Numbered from the stretch's first letter, positions 41,710 through 53,200 are shown. The stretch is 64,000 nt of DNA from Symsagittifera roscoffensis (GCF_963678635.1 NC_087071.1:24128013-24192012); one strand, 5' to 3'. The notes: a model not told the origin generated them from the sequence alone. Made by a program: numbers and translations.

Positions 41710-43240
41710 AATTTTAGCCTTCATCCGACAATCATCTGAAAAATTCACAAAAGAAAAATAAAAAATCGAAAACTTCTTCAAACAATTTAAAACTCTATTA
41801 ATCTTTTGCACCAACAATTAAATAATTATAATATCAATGCAGTAATTTAATTTATAAATTTTTCCCCCACAAGCAGTAAATCTAATAATGATGAAAATTT
41901 GTAACTTAATTTTTCCCAACAAATTGCAGTAAAATTAAAAATTCTATGTAGTAAATTGATACAACGAAAATGCAGTACTAACCTTTTGATATTTCTATTC
42001 ATTCGCACAGAAATTCTATCCACACTCGCACAGCTCGCCCACGAAGAATTGTTTAAAATAATGAATTTCAGTTTCAAGCTTTCACACTCAACAACTCTAA
42101 CACAAGATAACACGTTTTAAACTTTCCTTTAACCCGGTTGGAAAGGAATTATATACTAAACAACACTAACCAACGCAGCTTACTAAACACCACAAACCAT
42201 AGAATAACAGCATGATTAAGAAAAGGAAACCAACGGTACCCAAACCGGATTAACCCAGTTTAAAACTGGATAAATTATTCTTTTGAAGACTATTATAAAG
42301 TCTAAAAAAGAAATAATAAAACACAAAAAAGTCGAAAGACAAACCCATACCACAAACAATTTGATTTTTGAAAAAAGGACACAACCAACAAGACATAAGA
42401 AAAACCACAACAAACCCAACATAAAACGTTGTCACATAACAGGACCTCTCACAAAAACCGCATGCAATCATACTCCCACTCCTGGCCTAACCCACCAGAA
42501 GAGGACGTCCTGAGCATGCTATAGCCGGCCTAACCCACCGCGCTACATCCACGCTTTGTGACACACACTCCTATTTTTAATAAGAGCTACTCAAGGGTGA
42601 GTAACTCTTCAAAATAACTGAACTAAACAAAAAGCTTTTGTGGAAACAACTAACTAAAATCATAATTAAAAAATATTAAACTAATAAAAGTTTTATAAAA
42701 TGTAAATTACATTATGCAATACATAGATCAGAATACAACACCAAGGACGAACATCCAAAGACAAAACGACCCCACTACACTCGAGAAAGAATGGCCAACT
42801 ACAATCGATATGCCGCTCACAATCACAACTCAAAGGATTTAGAGTACGACTTGACTTCGCAGAAAAGGACTTCATTGAACTAGACCAATGACCACCTCGA
42901 TGTTCAAGTATACGTACAGATCCGAGTAACCAGGCATCCCCTCCACGCACAATCTCCACGCCATTCCCAGACAAGATCAGACACAAAAGAAGTTCTCCAC
43001 GAGAAACAGAAAAACCTGACATAGCCAACCATTCTGAAATCAGATTTGAGTTTATTGCGGAGACACAGTCGTTGTCACAAGAAGACAAAACGTTTGATGT
43101 CCCTAACTCCAGCTTCCTGGAACTTCTCTAACAAGAGAAAACGGAAAAGAAATATGATGTTCGCCAAATACCAACGTCCATCATCCATCCTTCGAATTGC
43201 AGAAGAACTATTCTAAAAAACTCTGTAAAACCCGGATGGG
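41710..43240 (+). other. 3' non-coding region of the young element
   Basis: It contains no supported gene. GCAGTAA-type motifs recur five times at 41,839-41,985. A block at about 42,234-42,290 (GGTACCCAAACCGG, then TTATTCTTTTGAA) is about 80 percent identical to the old copy near 45,590-45,650, although neighbouring sequence is far more diverged. It includes the palindrome CCAGTTTAAAACTGG. AACCCGGTTGGAAAGG at about 42,130 and a hairpin (GAGCTACTC with GAGTAACTC) at about 42,585-42,612 also have counterparts. It ends with CCCGGATGGG, a short polypurine-tract-like stretch directly before the 3' LTR that is nearly identical in the old copy. Confidence 0.7.
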
Positions 43241-43648
43241 TGGAACCTGATCTAAACTACATTTTATGATTGGATAAATTAGATATTTTACCAATGTAAA
43301 GTATTTAATATTAACCAATCATGATCCATCTAACTAACAATCCACTTATTTGTAAGTGCTGAAATTACTTGTAATTTCAGCACCAGAGAGATTTGAATTT
43401 AACTTAGAAATTAGTTGGACTCTCCCGAGTACTTCAGCAGCCGCAATAAACCAGTATACCCTAGATCTATTGAGCCTAGCAGAGACTAGTTAAACAACCT
43501 GAGACTAGATAGTATAAGAGTAAGATTAGGATCGGTATTAGACTAAGAAGTTGCACGAATCTATCCGGCCGAAAATAAGATAGCGTGACGAGCAGACAGT
43601 GTACCCTATCCGAAATTACTCTATGAGTTACACTTCGGTCATAACTCA
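43241..43648 (+). repeat. 3' LTR, 408 bp
   Basis: It is identical in length to the 5' LTR and differs only at 43,598 (A instead of G). It is followed directly by AACG, the right copy of the target-site duplication. One difference in 408 positions indicates a recent insertion. Confidence 0.97.
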
Positions 43649-43695
43649 AACGATCTCGGTAGCTTGGTTTGAAGTCGGACATTCGGTCGACCGAG

Positions 43696-44180
43696 TCCAG
43701 ATTTTTCCGCTATTCTGTTTTCCTGGGCTCTGTTTTCTCAAGTTTGATGGAAAATGCTGTCAGGAAGTCCCGAGTCGAGATTTTTCACCTAATTTAGGCA
43801 AGATTTGAGCGGTTTGAGCGGTTTTTTTTAGATAATTACGCTCAAAATCTAGCTTCAAAATGAGCGGTTTGAGCGGTTTTGAACGGTTTATCTAGAAAAA
43901 ACGCTCACAAACCGCGCAAGAGTTGAACGGTTTTGAGCGGTTTATCTAGAAAAACCGCGTAAAATTTGCGCGGTTTCTAAGCGTTTTTTTTTTTAGATAA
44001 GCAGCTCAAAAATCGTTCATTTTGAAGCAAGATTTTGAGCGCAATTGTCTAAAAAAACCGCTCAAACCGCTCAAATCTTGCTTCAAATTAGGTGAAAAAT
44101 CTTGACTCGGGATTTCCTGACATAATTTTCCATCAAACTTGAGAAAACAGAGCCCAGGAAAACAGAATAGCGGAAATTGT
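43696..44180. mobile_element. Palindromic fold-back element between the two retroelements
   Basis: The left arm (about 43,696-43,870) and right arm (about 44,010-44,180) are inverted repeats of about 170 bp, sharing for example CCGCTATTCTGTTTTCCTGG and GAAAACAGAGCCCAGGAAAA in complement. The centre (about 43,870-44,010) is filled with repeats of TTTGAGCGGTTT type in both orientations. There is no ORF of its own; ORFs crossing it merely run through an arm. This looks like a non-autonomous DNA transposon that can form a long hairpin. Confidence 0.75.
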
Positions 44181-44341
44181 TTGAATCTGATCCCTGTATA
44201 GCAATTAGATGGAGAAAAAGCGAGACGAACCTGGAGAAACAAAAAGTTAAAATTTTTTTTCGTGGCTATGCTTTCCAATATACTAAAGGCTTTTTAAAAA
44301 GAGAGCAAAGCTGAGATTTGCACCACCTGCGATACAAATAC
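44181..44341. other. Short flank between fold-back element and old LTR
   Basis: About 160 bases without a recognisable feature. They represent DNA outside the old element's LTR. Confidence 0.4.
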
Positions 44342-44696
44342 TGAGTTTAAGCCAGATCTAGCTGTCTCATAGAGTAATATCATAATTTCGACCGGATGAA
44401 GTCGCGAAATTTCTTAGTCTAATACCAATCCTAATCTTACTCTTATATCTCCTAGACGCAATAGATCTTGTATAATGGTATTTGCGACTTAGGTTTATGG
44501 AACTTGACCAAAGGAGAACAACTGTTTTCTAAGCTTTATTCAAATATTTCTGGTTCTGAAACTACAAGTAGTTTCAGGACTATGAAAATTTGTCAGTTTT
44601 AGTGATGGAATATGATTCGTTAGTTAGTAATAATTTGTAGGGATATTTTGATCAATTTTTTGATTGGTGATAAATACTAGTTTAGAACTGGTTCCA
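44342..44696 (-). repeat. 3' LTR of the old, inverted relative, 355 bp
   Basis: On the minus strand it starts TGGAACCAG (44,696) and ends AACTCA (44,342), matching the TGGAACC...AACTCA ends of the young LTR, with many substitutions and gaps between. The TATAAGAGTAAGATTAGG core is preserved, as is GAAACTACTTGTAGTTTCAG in place of the young LTR's GAAATTACTTGTAATTTCAG palindrome. It is preceded by CCCCGGATGGC, the counterpart of the young element's polypurine-tract region. Confidence 0.85.
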
Positions 44697-46141
44697 GCCA
44701 TCCGGGGTTTAGAGAGTTTTTAGTTTTTGAATTGTTTTTTGTAGTGAAGGACGGATTGAGTAGTTTTCTTTTTAGAGGCTGGAGCAGTGAAGGAAGGAGA
44801 GTTGTAGTTGTTGTTGTAGAGAGTATAAGGGCAGTTGTTGGCCTCGTTTTATTGTGGGTTGTCGTGGGTGATTGCGTCAAGGCTCTAGATCGATGCACTG
44901 ATGTGTCAAATTCGTTAAGCTTAGAGCGAGGTTAAGTACAAAAGGACGTTCGACATGTCTGAGTGACTTTTCAAGTGACTCTGATCGGTATGTGAGATCA
45001 ACCTAGACTTGGTCTGTTTCAATTGTTTCCTTTGCTGCGATGTTGAATCCATACTTCAAAACCTGCGGGGGTTGTGACTACGGCAACAAACCAATAGATT
45101 TGCCATTCCAGAGTTGGAATGTAATCGAGTTTTCATCTCCATTGCCGCTTGTTCCGTTTGCTCAATGAAATCTTTGAATTTTCATTTATTTATCTACATC
45201 TTGTTAGCGGGATCAATTTAAGATATGATGTTCTTTTAGTCGTTTCCGAGAAAGCGTTTTTTTTCAGTTTGTTAATTTGAAGAGTTGCTCATCCTGGAGC
45301 CACTTCTAGCAAGAATTGAGTATCGGGGTCATACCACATGATGGGAGCATGTACTTTGAGCGACGTCGTTCTGGTGGGTGACGCCAGAGTTGGTTACAAA
45401 TTTACCGTACCTTTGGGCAGAGTCTCTTTTAGTGTTCAACATTTTGTTTTTTTTCTATCAGGTGTTTTTTTGTCTTTTTTGTTTTGGTTGTATCCTCTTC
45501 TCAAAAGTATAATTTTGTGCTCTGTATTTTTTCTTTTGACATTTTTGTGTTTCATTTGGTTGCAAAAAAAACTTGGAAGTGCGTTTCAAAAGAATAAGTT
45601 ATTCAGTTTCAATCTGGATTTAACCCGGTTTGGGTACCGTGGGACCTTCTTATTCATGCCGTTGGTGTTATGGTCTTGTGGCGTTAGTAAACTGCGCTGG
45701 TTAATTTAAACTTACTCTTATAATTCCTTCCAACCGGGTTAAAGAAAAGTTTGAAATGCGTTAACACAAGTTAGAGGTGTTATCAGTGAGTTTTGAAACT
45801 TGAAGTTCATTTCTTAAACAGTTCTACGTAGGCAAGTTGTGCGAGTTTGGTGGAAAGAGTGTGTGAGTTCTAGAGCGAGTAAAGAGACCAAGAATATATA
45901 CAAAAGAAGTACACATAAAAGGTTAGTTTTCTGTATTTTATTTGCAATTTATTAGTTATGTTGCTTAAATTGTTTGAATTTTACTGCAGAGTTATTAATT
46001 TACAGCTTTTGTTTTGAAATTTACTGCGTTTATTATTTGTTTTCCCTGTCAAATAAAAATTCAAAACGCTTAAAAAAGAGTGTGCGATTTTTTAAATTCG
46101 TTTTCATTCTTTTAGATGAATGATTGAAGAAATCTATAAAA
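44697..46141 (-). other. 3' non-coding region of the old element
   Basis: It matches the young 3' non-coding region in blocks: the AACCCGG/GGTACC block (about 45,590-45,760), GAGCAACTCTTCAAATTAAC near 45,270-45,295, and GCAGTAAA-type motifs near 45,985-46,030. The stretch 44,700-44,940 does not align by eye with the young copy. Plus-strand ORFs here (for example 45,338-45,709) are shadows. Confidence 0.6.
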
Positions 46142-46215
46142 CTAAACGAGAAATGCATGAAGAAGGTTGAACTTTTGTTTTATCTGATAATTGAAATAAT
46201 TATATTCATACTTAC
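46142..46215 (-). other. Intron-like segment of the old element, 74 nt
   Basis: Minus strand: the donor GTAAGTATGAAT begins at 46,215 and the acceptor TTTCTCGTTTAG ends at 46,142. Position and both ends correspond to 41,634-41,709 in the young element. The perfect TACTAAC branch motif of the young copy is not preserved. Confidence 0.55.
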
Positions 46216-47390
46216 GGAGGTTAGTTCGAGTTGTGTCCGATGATACGATAAATTTCGCAAGCATGCTGATGTTGTTTTTAGTTCGACGCAGAAGCCAGTG
46301 ATGCTCCAGCGCTCTGTTGATCATTAGTTCTTCAGTTTGGAGTGAGATTTCGTTATTCGTGTTCTAAAGCAAGTTCTATAGTTTGTTATTGAAATTAAAT
46401 TTGTGATAAAATTCTAGTAAGATGAATTCAATGGGCTGTTTTTACTCTTGGGAGACAATAAGTGGGCGATCCTCATCAATGAGAAAGGAGTTACATAGTT
46501 GGCAGAATATATACATTTGTCTAATGGGAACTTAATTACGGAGGATGTCTTGGAGACAAGTGTTTTTTATGCAGTTGTGGAAATTCAAGAAATATGGTGA
46601 AGTATACTTTGAATTAATGTACATATATCTATGTTGTGGGTTATGTATTGGTGTGTTAATTGTGTCGTGATGTTGTATAAATTTATAAAAGTCAGTGCAA
46701 AATGAATAAATTTGTTTAAGTATGATCCGTATGCTTTGGTGTTTGTTAATGCGCTAGCGATAAGGTTATCAAATTCTTTGTTAGTACTATCTATGTGAAA
46801 GACATATTCGGATCTAATAAAAAAATTCTGTTAGTTGAGTGGTCGTATTGGGATCGTCCTCATTTGGTGTATCTTTCATGTAGCTGGTTATTGCGTGATC
46901 ATATTGATTTATTGAGAATCCTTTTTGCGCATTGTGCTACGAATCTGCTAAGGGTTTGTTTAGTCTAATTGTGGTGAATTGTTTTTTTTTGTGAAATGCA
47001 GATGTTAGCTTCTGGAGGCGAGATTAGCATAATTCGTTGTCTTCGGGGGTGTTGTTCAAAAGAAGGAGTAGTGGGTTAGTGAAATGATAGTAAGAAGTCC
47101 AAGAAAGCGTGGAAAAGAGGCAATATTCATAGACGTACAAGTTCGGATGGATGAGGTTAGTGGTGGCATAATACGTTTATTGGGAGAAAATTGGTAAATT
47201 ATGAACTAAAATTTCTTTAGTGTTAATATTTTGCCGTTGAGGGGCGTATAATTGGGTTGATCGGTGACGGCTAATGAGGAATTGGGGTGAAGTGCTAGAG
47301 TGTTTTCGTTTAAAAATGCTTTGTGCTCTGATGGGTGCTGTATTGGCTGAGTGAATTGAGGACTCAGGTGTTGAGATGTGTTAGTTGGTG
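46216..47390 (-). pseudogene. Old-copy ORF Y, broken
   Basis: Across several frames the minus strand reads segments matching young ORF Y in order: FKRKHSS and NTKEI with LPIFSQ near 47,170-47,320 (matching the part of Y upstream of its first ATG), MYIFC and DEDRPLIV near 46,470-46,540, and ALEHHWLLRRTKNNISMLAK near 46,235-46,320. Interrupted by stops. Its value is as evidence that Y, including the region before the young ATG, is protein-coding. Confidence 0.7.
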
Positions 47391-47675
47391 AAAAAATTTT
47401 GATGCATCAGTTGTGTTATGGAGGTGTTGTTGTTGTGTTATAAAATTATCCCATTTAAAATCTAACTGGTTATCTGTCATGGGTCTAGATGCATCGGGTT
47501 GGTCGCTTGACATCGGGGAAAGGATAGGGGTAGCATCAGTAAATGAAGAGGGCGCGAGAGAAGTTTCATTGGGAAATTGGGGAGTAAGGGACTGGAAAGT
47601 TGGTTCTGAAAACTTTTTGACGGGTTGGGTGTCTGATTCGAGGAATTCGTCGGCAGTTTCTACCTCTTAGGTTGG
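47372..47675 (-). pseudogene. Old-copy ORF X, C-terminal part
   Basis: The minus strand carries a frame with ETADEF near its start and DNFITQQQ about 75 residues later, the same spacing class as ETPDEF and LDNFITLQQQ in young X. As in the young copy, the X frame stops where the Y-like frame begins in another phase. The N-terminal part of X is missing or unrecognisable. Confidence 0.6.
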
Positions 47676-49700
47676 CGTTGGAGGTTGGATGGATAGAAAA
47701 GGGAACGTTTGAGGGATTGTGTGTGGTTGCTCTACAATTTGCGTCCTCGATATTCGACTGGTGGGGAACTATTTGAGATACTGGACTTCGTGGGAAGTTA
47801 ATACTTTGAGAGGAATGTATCCGTGATTGCTAGTGTCTTTCTATATGTTTTGGGACTAAAAATGAAGGGTGATTATGTTGTAGACTATGTGAACGTGGTG
47901 ATGATGTGGGTATTGGATTTGTATTGTCCTGTGAACTGTCATATGCATATGGTGTTGTAGATAGTTTTTTTTTGTATTCACTAATTTGAGTGTCAAGAAG
48001 AATATTGTTAACTGAGGTAGAAAACATCCAAAAATCCTGAAAATAAAAAGCGTGCTACACTTGCTTGTTTGTTTTTATGTGTGTTTTGCACATGCGCTAT
48101 AGGTTCCTTTTGATTTTGAAAAGAGAAATCCAAAAAAAAGACGGCGTATGCTTTAGGTTAAGTTTTTTTGAATGGTGGCATTATTGTAGGAAATGGGATA
48201 AGAAGGTACTATTTACCTCCGTTTGGGTTTAGCTGTACTACACTTTGGCTATTTTTAGATCCACATGAGACAGTTGTATCCCAAAAATATGAGCGTCGTG
48301 ACAGTGTATCTGTAAAACTTACTTTATTTTTATAAATTATAGGGATTCGTTTGTAACATCTTTTGTCTTCGAAAATATATAGTAGTGAAACTTTTTTTAG
48401 TACATGTGTAGTATCAAAGGATATTTACTTCATAATAGATGAAGTTGGATCTAATAACTGATTGTAAATATCCTGCATACCTTGTAGTGCTTGGGTACGT
48501 TCGAGTTCACATAGGTGATGAAGTATTTCTAATTCAGAGAGTGAAACTTCTTGAAAAGTTCGATTTATTGTATAGTCTAGTTTCATATCTAGATGTATAT
48601 CGTAGTTGATTGCACCAAAAAATGTGTTATACACAAGTGAGAGTTCTTGTAGTCCTGCACTATCATTATCTTCTTGGCGAAATTTTCCGCCAGGATTTCC
48701 TGTGATTTGATAAAATCTTATCGAGATATGCGATGTTTCATCTTTGCGGATTTGATTGGGGTGTGCTGGGTTGATAATAATTTGTTTTTGTTTTCATGTC
48801 GAAAACTTTTTCGTATTCGACAAGAGTTTCAAAATACTGTGTTTTGAAACTGGTTTCGAGTTTTTACAAGCTACTTTTGTTTAGGGTATATTTGAAAACG
48901 TTTTGATTTGTTTTCAATACCGTCAAAAATGTTAAAATTTCAATTACTTGATTTTATTCTATCAGAGTTGACTTTTTCAGGAGGAATTGATTGAATAAAG
49001 TTTTTTTGGTGAAATTTTATCATTTTTGCGTGGACTTTAACAACATAAAATGTGGTGCATGTGTCTCCTGGCAACAAAACAATGGTTACCTGTGGTCGAG
49101 TGGTAGGATCGCACTATCCTTGATCAATTTTTAAAGGTAAGCAAATTCCTTGACACAGTATAGTATCGTCTCTTAAGTCACATGTTAATTGTTTTATTTT
49201 CTAATTGAATTTTCCAATCGAAAAACAGTACTTCTTGGTAGCCTTTGTTTTTGTGTCAGCTTTACAGTTCGAGGGATTATTGAGTCCGGAAAGTGGTATC
49301 AAAATTTTTTCATGTAAATTTACTAATTTACAATTTGTGCCTTTATTTGTGTATTCTTCAGGGTTAAGATGCAAAATTATATCAAAATTACTTTGGTTAA
49401 AGGATTTGTAATCGAGTCTTATTTATTAACGTTTTAGACTTGTGAACCTTGTATTTTCTTTCATAAGAATTTTGCAGTAAAATTATATCCTGTTTGATCT
49501 GTAACTCGTGCTTTTGAGTAAAGTGTTGCTTTTATAATTGTTGATTCTATGTTTTGTGGTTCGGATTTACATTGTTTTACTTGAATAATTGCCTATTTAT
49601 ATTGCAGTTTTTGTTGGTTTTCTTCTTAATCATAATCTGTAACCAGAAAACCTTGTGGTCCTGTTCGAGGGGAAGGATTTTGACGTGATGTGGGTTCTGA
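47676..49700 (-). pseudogene. env: Old-copy Env-like glycoprotein, broken
   Basis: Recognisable pieces in the correct order on the minus strand: near 49,630-49,690 the PSPRTGPQ segment that follows the signal peptide in the young copy; at 48,425-48,634 the INYDIHLDMKLDY and SLSELEILHHLCELERTQ segment; at 47,830-48,060 the region after the membrane anchor (STSVNNILLDTQISEY). Many stops and frameshifts separate them and the membrane segment itself is damaged. It has no stop at the position of the young copy's TAA. It is non-functional. Confidence 0.8.
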
Positions 49701-49854
49701 GGAGACAAGGGGAGAAGGGGTTTTGAGGAAGAAAACTCTTGATAAAACATGTGTATGATAACCCTGAATGTGGAAAAAAAGAATTTTGTGCAGCCTTTTG
49801 TCTTTTTTTGTATATATATATATGTATATATTGTATTTGTAGACACCTTCTGTT

Positions 49855-49950
49855 GGGATAAATGGAGGGGGCAAAGATTGAGCTGTTGTATTTGGTGGAG
49901 CTAGTGGTAGTGGGTGATAAAATCAGTTATTTAGTTTTACTGTTACTTTG
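49855..49950 (-). pseudogene. Old-copy ORF c, C-terminal remnant
   Basis: The minus strand reads a TTAQSLPPPFI segment closely matching the C-terminus of young ORF c, preceded by KLNN-like sequence. It lies directly upstream of the Env remnant, as in the young element. Confidence 0.6.
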
Positions 49951-49989
49951 AGTTTAAGGGTTAAAATATCTAGAAAAGGATTTGTTTAT

Positions 49990-50290
49990 TATGTCTTGTA
50001 AGTCTTTGTGGATGTCGTGTCTTCTTTTGCAAAGTGTTAAAATTAGGGAAAATAGTAAAGTGAGAAAAATACAAAAAGATGAAAGATGATAAATGAAAGA
50101 TGAAAGATGATAGGTGGTCAAGTGGTGGTAAGTTGTGGAAACTTTTCATGTGGGAGTAAACAATTACAAATATACCGCAAAATTATGAAAAAAAGCTAGC
50201 TATTTCTACAGTCTCAATGATAAAAAAAGTTATAAAAAGTGTGTCAAAAATTGAAATTAGAGTTGAAATGAGTATTTTAAGTATCGAACT
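49990..50290 (-). pseudogene. Old-copy accessory region (ORFs a/b), copy A
   Basis: AT-rich stretch in the position of hydrophobic ORFs a and b. It contains a GATGAAAGATGATAAATG-type tandem microrepeat near 50,078-50,112. Compared with copy B (57,720-58,290), A lacks about 240 bases where B and the young element have sequence, so A has a deletion. No intact frame remains. Confidence 0.5.
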
Positions 50291-50544
50291 GGTTTCCATT
50301 GAAATTCCCCTTCTGGGGAAATGTGGGATATAAGTTGAGACAATATTGTTGATTTTTGTACTGATTGATTGATGAGGGTTGTAGGACGTGTCCTGGAGGG
50401 CTTCTAGTTATAGTTTTGAATCTATTAGAAGTTGAGTGATGTTTGAAACGATTTATATTGGCTGAATTGGAACAATTCAGTTCAAGATTGAGATTTATAG
50501 ATTCTTTAGAAATAGTTATCCAAGTATGTTCAATATATCTTAAG

Positions 50545-53200
50545 TAATCAAGGGGGTTTGTGAAATTCTACTTTCTTTAAAATTTTAAATTGAGGATTAA
50601 AGGTTTTTTTAATTTTTTCTTGGTTGATTTCTGAGACGCGATGATTGGCGTTGTTGTGATTTTTTTTTCTGTTTTTGAGATTTTTTCTTCTAGTTCACAA
50701 TCAATGCTTAGTTTTTGAGGTATTTGATTTTGGGAATTTCGGTATTTTCTTTTGGAATATTTTCAATGATTTCTATTTCAGGTGAGAAGTTTCTTGTTGT
50801 TTGATATATTCTGTTGGCCTTTCAACTTTTTTTATTACTGTAAATGATTATAACTGTGTTAATTCACTAAGGGCGTGTTCGTAATTGTTTCTACTTTGTT
50901 GGGATAGATAGTTTATATGTAACATCTATGGGTGTTTCAATTATTTGAATAGTTTTTTTCGGATGGGTTGTATTTTTTTAGCTATTCCTTTCTGGATAAA
51001 AAATTTGAGATTAAGGCACATGTTCCTATTTTAAGATTAGATGCTGGTGTAAAATGTGATTTAAATTTGGAATTGAACTTTGTGCAATAATTTTTTAGCG
51101 ATTTTTAAATTAAATTCTTATGTTTTCTATCTCGGTTTAAAATCCATTCTGTATGTGTTTCAGAGGCTAAGTTTCGGATTTGTGGGTGATGAAAAAGATT
51201 TTCATCATGTGTTTGTAGTGGTAAATTGTAATAAAAAGTATCTTTTGTAGGTTGACAATAACCTTGTGATTTTTTTGAGGAGTCTGCTGTGAACATTCTT
51301 GGTTTATGCAGTTTTTGAATAAAAAAAGCCATTCCAAATGGTGGCAGTCCAAGAGTTGTTGTTTTTGTGAATTATATGCTAATGGGAATAGTTTTACGTC
51401 GGTTGTTCATGTGGTGTGTTTGGTATCATTTCCATTTATAATACATCGAAGAACTTCTTGTAATGGTCGATTCACAAATTCTACTAAAACATTAGTCCAG
51501 GGAGCATGAGATGTTCGGGGTTTCTGTTTGATGTTGTACAGAGGACATAATGATAAGATTCAATCATTTATGAGTTCAGTACCATTGTCTGTGACAAGCC
51601 TTTCTGGTAATCCAAATTTTGCTATCCAGTGTTCCTAAAGCGTTATGTTGGCTTAAAAATATTGTTTTTCTGCAAGTTGTTTTTTTTTTGTGTGGAAACG
51701 GCTTTTTTTAATTGACATATTGAGAGATATTTAAAAATCTGGTGTCATTTCTCTGTGGTTGGATGAAAGATTTTTGAATTTAGTTTTTGAGAAAGGTATT
51801 TTGTCTGGGGGTCTTGCAAGCTGAAAAATCTATTAATTGTCTATTTTGAATAAAAATCAGGAGGTCCTGTTGAATTTATGATTATTGTTAAATTTTTTTA
51901 ATCTCTATGTGCAATAATTTTTTAGCGATTTTTTGATAAAAATCTCATGTTTTCTATCTCGAATTAAAAACCATTCTGCATGAGTTTCAGAGTCTAATAT
52001 TTGGATTTGTTGGTGATGAAAGTGATTTTCATCATGTGTTTGGAGTGGTACGAGTCTGCTGTGAACATTCTTGATTTATGCGGTTTTTGAATAAAAAGCC
52101 ATTCCAAATGGTGACAGTCCAGGAGTTGTTGTTTTTGTGACTTATATGCTAATGGGAATAGTTTTACGTCGGTTGTTCATGTGGTGTGTTTGGTATCATT
52201 TCCATTTATAATACATCGGAGAACTTCTTGTAATGGTCGATTCACAACTTCTACTAAACCATTAGTCCAGGGGGCATGAGATGTTTGGGGTTTATGTTCG
52301 ATGTTGTACAGGTGACATAATGATAAGATACAATTTTCTGTGACAAGCCTTTCTGGTAATCCAAATTTTGCTATTCAGTGTTCGTAAAGGGTTATGTAGG
52401 CTGAATAATCATTACAAAGAGTAGCAGAGTTGAGCGCTACATCATGAGTAAATACATCAACTATTACCATTATGTAAGAATTTCTTTCTGAGGAGGGCGA
52501 TATAGAGCCTTTTGTGTCAAATGATATTCTGTGGTTGAAACATAGACTTTGTCCTTTAAAATCTTGTTTTTCTGCAGGTTTTTTTTTGTTGTGAAAAAGG
52601 GATTTTTTAAATTGACATATCATGCTTCCTTGCATAAGACTTCAATCCAAATTGGAGCATTTGGAGGTTAAAAACTTTGTATGAAGTTTGAATATGTTCT
52701 TTTCTGAATCTGCGTGTCCTTTTCTATCTAAGGAATGTGAAAAATGAAATGCTATTAAAATCATGCTTAATTGTAGACAGGACACTTTTGTTTCCAGAGT
52801 AAGATTTTCCAAAAGACCAGTGTTTTCGTTGATTGTTGTTTTGTTGAGCCTTCGGAAATATCTAAGTAGTCTTTTGTTTCTTAATGTTGTGATATCAGCT
52901 TTTATTGGTTTTGTTTATATTTGTGCCAAGATTTACGTTGTCTAATGACGGGGTCAAGGTTTTGCTATTTTTGTAGTAATTCTGGTGTCCTTTCTCGGTG
53001 GCTGGAAGAAAGATTTTTGATTTAGTTTTTTGAGAAAGGTGTTTTGTCTGGGGGTCTTGCAAGCTAAAAAATCTATTAATTGAATATTTTAAATAAAATT
53101 AGGAGGTCCTGTTAAATTTGTGATAATTGATAACTTTTCGATCTCTTTTAAGGGAAATAGTTTTTTTCATATATATTTTTTTATTTAGATGTTTTTTATT
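50545..53200 (-). pseudogene. pol: Old copy A integrase with internal tandem duplication
   Basis: Integrase pieces on the minus strand: C-terminal tail near 50,550-51,060 (FKILKKVEF), LASETHTEWILNRDRKHK at 51,105-51,180, core and DDE-region pieces near 51,330-51,620 and again near 52,090-52,640 (FNHRISFDTKGS, SYIMVIVDVFTH), and zinc-domain remnants near 52,620-52,780. The landmark GTGCAATAATTTTTTAGCG occurs at about 51,081 and 51,905, so roughly 825 bp were duplicated in tandem, and one unit has lost its middle. It is non-functional. Confidence 0.8.

Larger units (their letters stand above)
24761..43648 (+). mobile_element. 18.9 kb Ty3/gypsy-type, Env-bearing LTR retroelement (young copy)
   Basis: It is bounded by two 408 bp LTRs with TG...CA ends and flanked by AACG on both sides (24,757-24,760 and 43,649-43,652), a 4 bp target-site duplication. 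The order is LTR, primer-binding-site-like motif, structured leader, Gag, protease, RT, RNase H, integrase, two small hydrophobic ORFs, a Pro-rich ORF, an Env-like glycoprotein, ORF X, ORF Y, an intron-like segment, a 1.5 kb 3' non-coding region and LTR. The order RT-RNase H-integrase with YLDD and a GPY-type C-terminus indicates Ty3/gypsy (Metaviridae). At almost 19 kb it is about two to three times the usual size for that group, because of the long Gag, Env and extra ORFs. Three in-frame stops and a frameshift are present despite near-identical LTRs. Confidence 0.95.

Noticed and set aside
42693-43088. 131-codon antisense ORF in the 3' region as an antisense accessory gene
   Set aside because: It lacks an ATG at its start, has no recognisable domain, and the matching part of the old copy does not align.
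43677-43700. CTCGGTCGACCGAG-like palindrome as a protein-binding site
   Set aside because: A short palindrome in flanking DNA of the fold-back element; no second instance or context supports a function.
45338-45709. 123-codon plus-strand ORF with hydrophobic segments
   Set aside because: It runs antisense through the old element's 3' non-coding region; the hydrophobicity comes from A-rich sequence read on the opposite strand.
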